A stretch of DNA of 7,611 bases from an uncultured Erysipelotrichaceae bacterium (GTDB taxonomy: Bacteria; Bacillota_I; Bacilli_A; Erysipelotrichales; Erysipelotrichaceae). Both the position numbers and the translations under genes were made by a program. The DNA lies in assembly GCA_910586285.1 (NCBI GenBank), contig CAJUGR010000089.1:1-7611 (forward strand), read 5' to 3'. The notes under the pieces were generated by a model, which saw only the letters and a program-made list of their open reading frames with translations, was not told where the DNA came from and ran no database searches. Below, one piece after another: positions 6,201-7,611 of the stretch (the stretch's first letter is position 1; every line of letters begins with the position of its first letter).

Positions 6201-6501
6201 AGGCCATATCGATTATGCATTTCCTCTTCTGCTTCCTCAATTAAACAGACATTGCCATTTTCTATATCAGCCATACCTTTTGAAATTTCAGTAACAAATT
6301 GTTTTTTGGTAAGCTTACGCATTGTAAGAGGTTCTTTTGCCGTAAATTTCATATCAAAGGGGATTCCCCTTTATATTACAACTTGCCTCAAAAACATACC
6401 GACTGCATTTGATATAGAAATACCGAGTTGATTCCCCCCCCTTCTGCCTGTTCTTTGATTTCCAGTTCAACCCTCGCGAATACTTTTGATGTCTTTGCCA
6501 T
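6197..6501 (-). pseudogene. Broken RelB/DinJ-family antitoxin gene
   Basis: The start reads MAKTSKVFARVELEIKEQAE, the ribbon-helix-helix opening of RelB/DinJ antitoxins. The rest, in the next frame, reads NQLGISISNAVGMFLRQVVI, a stop, then RGIPFDMKFTAKEPLTM and an acidic tail ending HNRYGL. The family expects about nine bases between the EQAE and NQLG codons. Here there are eight, all G (6434-6441), so the frame is lost and translation ends at 6388. A second lesion, TAA at 6371-6373, stands where the family has a Gln codon (CAA), as expected in VVIQRGIPF. The unbroken gene would be 306 bp, 101 aa, normal for DinJ. A ribosome-binding site GGAG (6511-6514) lies 9 nt before the ATG. At most a 37-residue product is made. 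Two independent lesions plus the truncated toxin show that the module is dead. Confidence 0.85.
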
Positions 6502-6520
6502 CTTCATCATCTCCATATGG

Positions 6521-6549
6521 ATTATAAGCTTTGTGATAGCTATGTGCAA
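6521..6549 (-). promoter_or_regulatory. Promoter of the decayed toxin-antitoxin module
   Basis: The minus strand has a perfect -10 TATAAT (6521-6526), a 17-bp spacer and a partial -35 TTGCAC (6544-6549, matching only the TTG). The start codon lies 19 bp past the -10. Further upstream are two direct copies of ATGATAAG (6585-6592 and 6595-6602), which could be old operator half-sites, though toxin-antitoxin operators usually overlap the promoter itself. The control region looks better preserved than the genes. Confidence 0.6.
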
Positions 6550-6620
6550 GCATTGCGACCACAGGTTGTTGAAGGCTTTTGATACTTATCATGGCTTATC
6601 ATTAGAATTCATATATAATA

Positions 6621-6676
6621 AAAACAGGTAATAAGACGCAATGCAGTTGATTCATTGTACGATTACTACCTGTTTT
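6621..6676 (-). terminator. Long stem-loop terminator after the CAP-domain gene
   Basis: A perfect 10-bp inverted repeat, AAAACAGGTA (6621-6630) and TACCTGTTTT (6667-6676), encloses 36 nt. A second short stem CAATG/CATTG (6639-6643 with 6653-6657) can form inside. Read on the minus strand, the outer stem ends in a T-rich tail (TTTTTATTATATA). It stands 25 bp past the stop codon of the CAP-domain gene. The large loop and AT-rich outer base pairs make it less typical than the other two terminators. Confidence 0.65.
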
Positions 6677-6701
6677 CTACAAATATTTTATGGTATGAAA
6701 A

Positions 6702-7611
6702 TTATGCTCTTCTCTTTTTACCGACAACAGCCACAAATGCTAAACCACAGGCCATCAAACTAATCAATACCATATAGTTGCCTTCTGCTGCAGTATCTTT
6801 GATTGCAGAATCTTTTTGAGATACTGTTCCTACATTGCTTGTTCCGGCATTATTTGATCCTGAAGCAGTTGTTCCAGAACTCGTTGTTCCTGAATTATCA
6901 GGTATATTCGGCGTTTCTTCTTCCGGATTATTCTGATCAGGAACTGTTACACCCGCATCTTCTAATGCCTTCTTTGCGTCCGCAAGTTCTTGTTTCACTG
7001 CGTTGTAATATGTATTGAATTTTGCCTTATACTCCGTAACGCTGACAGCATTTCCCGTAAAGGAACGAGTCAAGCTATAATCAAAGGTCTGTCCATAGGC
7101 ACTGCCATATTGCACTCCGGAACCTGCAACATAGGAATACCCCATCGTCGTATAACTTTTATTAACAATGTTCAAATAGTGTCCGGCAGCACTAACATTT
7201 CCTTTTTTAAATTCTGCCTTTTCATCATCATACCATCCATCAAAAGGATTGGAATAACCCCATGCGATATTCTCACCAACGTTGAATGCCTGTGAATGCC
7301 CAATGACACCCTTGGAATAGTTCAATTGATATTGGGAAATCGCCATCAAAGAAGAGGTAACCTTCAAATCAACCAGGTTCGTTCCCTCGGTTGTGTTTTC
7401 CTTATTTCGATAGGTATTGACATCGTTCAATTCATCAATTGCCTTTTTCATATTCTCAAGATTGGTCGCATCATTGGCAGCCCCCAATTGGGTATACACG
7501 CTGTAATCCACTGTTTGCTTGGATCCATCTTGTAGCGAGTTATCTTCTGCTGTGATAATATCGTAAGCCTGTTTTGCATCGGCATCACCTTGATTTGCCA
7601 AATATTTGAAG
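6702..7611 (-). CDS. CAP/SCP-domain surface protein, N-terminus outside the window
   Basis: The frame is open to the right edge, so the first residue is not seen. A TTG near 7601 is an internal Leu codon, not a start. About 302 residues are visible. A CAP (cysteine-rich secretory/antigen 5/PR-1) domain spans roughly visible residues 53-188, with family motifs GHSQAFNVGENIAWGYSNPF and AGHYLNIVN. The usual His-Glu-His cavity residues are present in GHSQ, GEN and GHY. A charged helix (about 192-218) and a Ser/Thr/Gly/Asn-rich linker (about 224-265) follow. The protein ends in one hydrophobic helix (about 278-296) and KKRRA. This layout is that of a secreted protein held at the envelope, and a signal peptide is expected in the missing part. 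No LPXTG is present. The segment before the helix reads SAIKDTAAEGN, so the anchor is either a variant sorting signal or a plain membrane tail. Substrate and role are unknown, as for most bacterial CAP proteins. Confidence 0.85.
   Translation of the reverse strand, partial: FKYLANQGDADAKQAYDIITAEDNSLQDGSKQTVDYSVYTQLGAANDATNLENMKKAIDELNDVNTYRNKENTTEGTNLVDLKVTSSLMAISQYQLNYSKGVIGHSQAFNVGENIAWGYSNPFDGWYDDEKAEFKKGNVSAAGHYLNIVNKSYTTMGYSYVAGSGVQYGSAYGQTFDYSLTRSFTGNAVSVTEYKAKFNTYYNAVKQELADAKKALEDAGVTVPDQNNPEEETPNIPDNSGTTSSGTTASGSNNAGTSNVGTVSQKDSAIKDTAAEGNYMVLISLMACGLAFVAVVGKKRRA

Noticed and set aside
6434..6441. G8 tract as a phase-variable switch of the antitoxin.
   Set aside because: Adding one G would restore the frame, but the TAA at 6371-6373 would still end the product and the toxin is truncated, so switching would have no effect.
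6165..6631. Two plus-strand frames of 88 and 67 codons.
   Set aside because: They are antisense shadows of the decayed antitoxin and its promoter. Their openness reflects the coding history of the other strand, and neither product looks like a real protein.
7296..7601. Start of the CAP-domain protein at the TTG at 7601.
   Set aside because: The frame stays open to the window edge with no ribosome-binding site visible, and there is no signal peptide after this codon, so the true start lies outside the window.
1..7611. CRISPR arrays, tRNA or rRNA genes, insertion sequences and attachment sites.
   Set aside because: I looked on both strands and found no regularly spaced repeats, no tRNA-like T-loop sequences, no transposase and no terminal repeats with target duplications.

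Overview
The window looks like chromosome from a low-to-mid GC Bacillota (Firmicutes) bacterium. The EF-Tu, EF-G, S7 and S12 sequences have Firmicute lengths and insertions, the ribosome-binding sites are strong AGGAGG-type, and the promoters are sigma-A-like. Protein style (an S12 with the long Gram-positive insertion, a CAP-domain surface protein with a KKRRA tail, a DinJ-type antitoxin) would fit a gut or oral member of Erysipelotrichia or Clostridia. That placement is inference only. Every gene I can support lies on the minus strand, so the window is best read from right to left.

From the right edge: (1) a partial CAP/SCP-domain surface protein (6702-7611, N-terminus outside the window) ends at a long stem-loop terminator (6621-6676). 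(2) A decayed type II toxin-antitoxin module follows (6117-6501). It keeps a good promoter and ribosome-binding site. The RelB/DinJ-family antitoxin is broken by a one-base frameshift at a G8 tract and by a stop codon, and the RelE/ParE-family toxin is cut to 27 codons. (3) The str operon rpsL-rpsG-fusA-tuf (5833 down to 1558) has a clear promoter with a 16-bp palindrome at its -35 box, a leader of about 93 nt with a GNRA-capped hairpin, tight gene spacing, a possible extra promoter before tuf, and a strong intrinsic terminator after tuf. (4) About 315 bp follow in which I find no gene. (5) A single-gene unit encodes an ECF-type sigma factor fused to a transmembrane helix and a small C-terminal outer domain (90-1160), closed by a bidirectional terminator (11-70).

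The str operon is ordinary housekeeping: S12 and S7 build the 30S subunit, and EF-G and EF-Tu drive elongation. The parts worth attention are the membrane-tethered sigma factor with no anti-sigma gene in its own transcript, the relic toxin-antitoxin pair next to the operon, the palindrome at the rpsL promoter, and the atypical cell-surface anchor of the CAP protein.

I did not find a clearly new biological system. The sigma-membrane fusion is the best candidate for unusual biology, and the toxin-antitoxin relic is the element most likely to be missed by automated annotation.
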